Below are positions 23,729-24,498 of a DNA stretch of 24,498 bases, one piece after another. The stretch comes from Paradesertivirga sp965650335 (GTDB lineage Bacteria > Bacteroidota > Bacteroidia > Sphingobacteriales > Sphingobacteriaceae), in assembly GCA_965650335.1 (NCBI GenBank), contig CBFGOI010000070.1, forward strand, positions 1-24,498, read 5' to 3'. The notes beneath the pieces were generated by a model. The model was not told the DNA's origin and searched no databases. It was given only the letters and a program-made list of their open reading frames with translations. A program made the position numbers and the translations under genes. Positions within the stretch are counted from its first letter, which is position 1, and each line of letters begins with the position of its first letter.

Positions 23729-23760
23729 AAAAAAGCCCTCTACATATCGTAAAAGGCTTT
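23729..23760 (-). terminator. Terminator of the tRNA-Ser gene
   Basis: On the minus strand AAAGCCTTTTAC pairs with GTAGAGGGCTTT around a GATAT loop (two G-T wobbles), followed by a run of T. It lies 17 nt beyond the 3' end of the tRNA. Confidence 0.7.
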
Positions 23761-23776
23761 ATCTTTAAAAACGTTG

Positions 23777-23863
23777 CGGAGAAAGAGGGATTCGAACCCT
23801 CGGTACCCTTGCGAGTACACCAGCTTTCCAAGCTGGCTCATTCGACCACTCTGACATCTCTCC
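23777..23863 (-). tRNA. tRNA-Ser, anticodon GGA
   Basis: An 87-nt class II tRNA. The acceptor stem GGAGAGA pairs with TTTCTCC, with discriminator base G. The anticodon arm is CCAGC-TTGGAAA-GCTGG, placing anticodon GGA at 23829-23827. The long variable arm (about TGTACTCGCAAGGGTACC) and the T arm GAGGG-TTCGAAT-CCCTC are clear. GGA reads UCC and UCU serine codons. CCA is not encoded (CAA follows the discriminator) and must be added. It is flanked by its own promoter box and terminator. Confidence 0.96.
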
Positions 23864-23875
23864 CTTGGAAGTTTG

Positions 23876-23883
23876 CAAAAGTA
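23876..23883 (-). promoter_or_regulatory. -7 promoter box of tRNA-Ser
   Basis: TACTTTTG on the minus strand matches TAnnTTTG perfectly and ends 12 nt before the mature 5' end at 23863. No TTTG at the expected -33 position is seen. Confidence 0.45.
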
Positions 23884-23920
23884 AGAAATTAGTCGGTATA
23901 ATTTAATAATTCCATTGCGC

Positions 23921-23960
23921 AAAAAAATAAAACGGCATCCATATCAAAAGGATGCCGTTT
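23921..23960 (-). terminator. Strong rho-independent terminator after the PepSY-like gene
   Basis: On the minus strand AAACGGCATCC (23960-23950) pairs perfectly with GGATGCCGTTT (23940-23930) around a 9-nt loop, followed by TATTTTTTT. It lies 27 bp after the stop of the PepSY-like gene and isolates it from the tRNA gene. Confidence 0.9.
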
Positions 23961-23987
23961 AGATATATATATGTGTGTTTGGGATGC

Positions 23988-24498
23988 CTATTTAATCACC
24001 ATCGAGTTTACAAAGTTTCCGCTTGCGTCAAAACGTAATGCATATTTAGTGTCGTTTGAATCGATGAAAACTACATAAGCCTGCGTAGTTGAATTTATTT
24101 TTACCGCATAGGCTCTATGGAACACATAACCTGGATAAGTGGTGCTTAAGTACGTGGCGATGTTAGTTAAAAGATTGGCCTGACTAACTGCTGTTTTTCG
24201 GCCTGCCTGTAAAATCAACTGGCTGCGTTTTACAAAGATGTTGTTAGCATTAAATAAAGTCGCATACAAGCCGTTGTTTGCCGAAATTACAATAATATCC
24301 CCGCCTCTGCCTGCATGTGCAGCAAGTATGGTATCTTGTGTGTAATTGACAAGGAAATAGGTTTTAATCGTTGCAGACAATGCGCTCAAGGCAATAGTAT
24401 CACGATGTTGACCGTCGCGTCCATCAAATCTGCCGCCACGTTTCCAGCCTTTGCCCATCAGTTGACCACGCTCGCGTTGTTCGAATATTTTTATGAAG
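23988..24498 (-). CDS. PepSY-like secreted protein, 3' part (start outside window)
   Basis: The frame is open from the window end (24497) to the stop at 23988, giving at least 169 residues. A Met at 24458 is internal to the open frame and is not clearly the start; the sequence before it (FIKIFEQRERGQL) continues smoothly, so the true start probably lies further upstream, with a signal peptide. After a Gly/Arg-rich segment (GKGWKRGGRFDGRDG) there seem to be two related alpha-beta units. The first ends near IIVISANNGLYATLFNANNIFV. The second has TNIATYLSTTYPGYVFHRAY, followed by AYVVFIDSNDTKYALRFDASGNF. This helix-then-strand pattern, with YxLxFDxxGNF, resembles PepSY-like periplasmic proteins of Bacteroidota. 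Resemblance is by eye only. A strong terminator follows. Confidence 0.55.
   Translation of the reverse strand, partial: FIKIFEQRERGQLMGKGWKRGGRFDGRDGQHRDTIALSALSATIKTYFLVNYTQDTILAAHAGRGGDIIVISANNGLYATLFNANNIFVKRSQLILQAGRKTAVSQANLLTNIATYLSTTYPGYVFHRAYAVKINSTTQAYVVFIDSNDTKYALRFDASGNFVNSMVIK

Overview
The window looks like a chromosomal segment of a Bacteroidota bacterium, most likely a Sphingobacteriales member (Pedobacter-like). This rests on the hybrid two-component regulator with Reg_prop repeats, the gliding lipoprotein GldB, the secreted enzymes with 'xAQ' signal-peptide ends, the low to moderate GC, and the TAnnTTTG-type promoter boxes in place of E. coli-type -10 boxes. The genus is inferred; no rRNA is present to fix it.

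Region 1 (1-13070, + strand) is a glycan-degradation locus. It opens with the 3' end of a protein carrying RICIN-type lectin repeats. A secreted GH30 enzyme, a secreted GH35 beta-galactosidase, a 1376-residue hybrid two-component sensor/regulator, a membrane LTA-synthase/sulfatase-superfamily enzyme and a secreted GH2 beta-galactosidase follow. GH30, GH35 and GH2 together suggest a beta-galactan substrate, perhaps type II arabinogalactan. No SusC/SusD pair lies in the window, so any transporter must be outside it. A TTACCCC direct repeat with exactly 21-bp spacing lies just upstream of the GH2 promoter and is a candidate operator for the regulator.

Region 2 (13136-16870, - strand) holds a second secreted polysaccharide unit: a PL10-like pectate lyase followed by a LamG-fold protein, convergent with GH2. 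Upstream on the same strand are a periplasmic coiled-coil protein and a 57-residue lysine-rich DUF6496 protein. The intergenic stretches here are rich in inverted repeats.

Region 3 (16977-23685) is mostly housekeeping: a two-helix membrane peptide, a secreted unknown protein, gldB (- strand, sharing a CTAG stop overlap with its convergent neighbour), a PorT-like outer-membrane barrel protein, glutamine-dependent NAD synthetase, a TatD-family hydrolase, type I asparaginase and a small hydrophilic protein. Two of these genes appear to be transcribed as leaderless mRNAs.

Region 4 (23687-24498) contains several clear hairpin terminators, a tRNA-Ser(GGA) on the - strand and the 3' part of a PepSY-like secreted protein that runs off the window end.

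I see no CRISPR array, insertion sequence, integrase, phage gene or obvious defence system. The most interesting items are regulatory: the putative operator, the leaderless starts, and the short gene and inverted repeats between 16321 and 16976.
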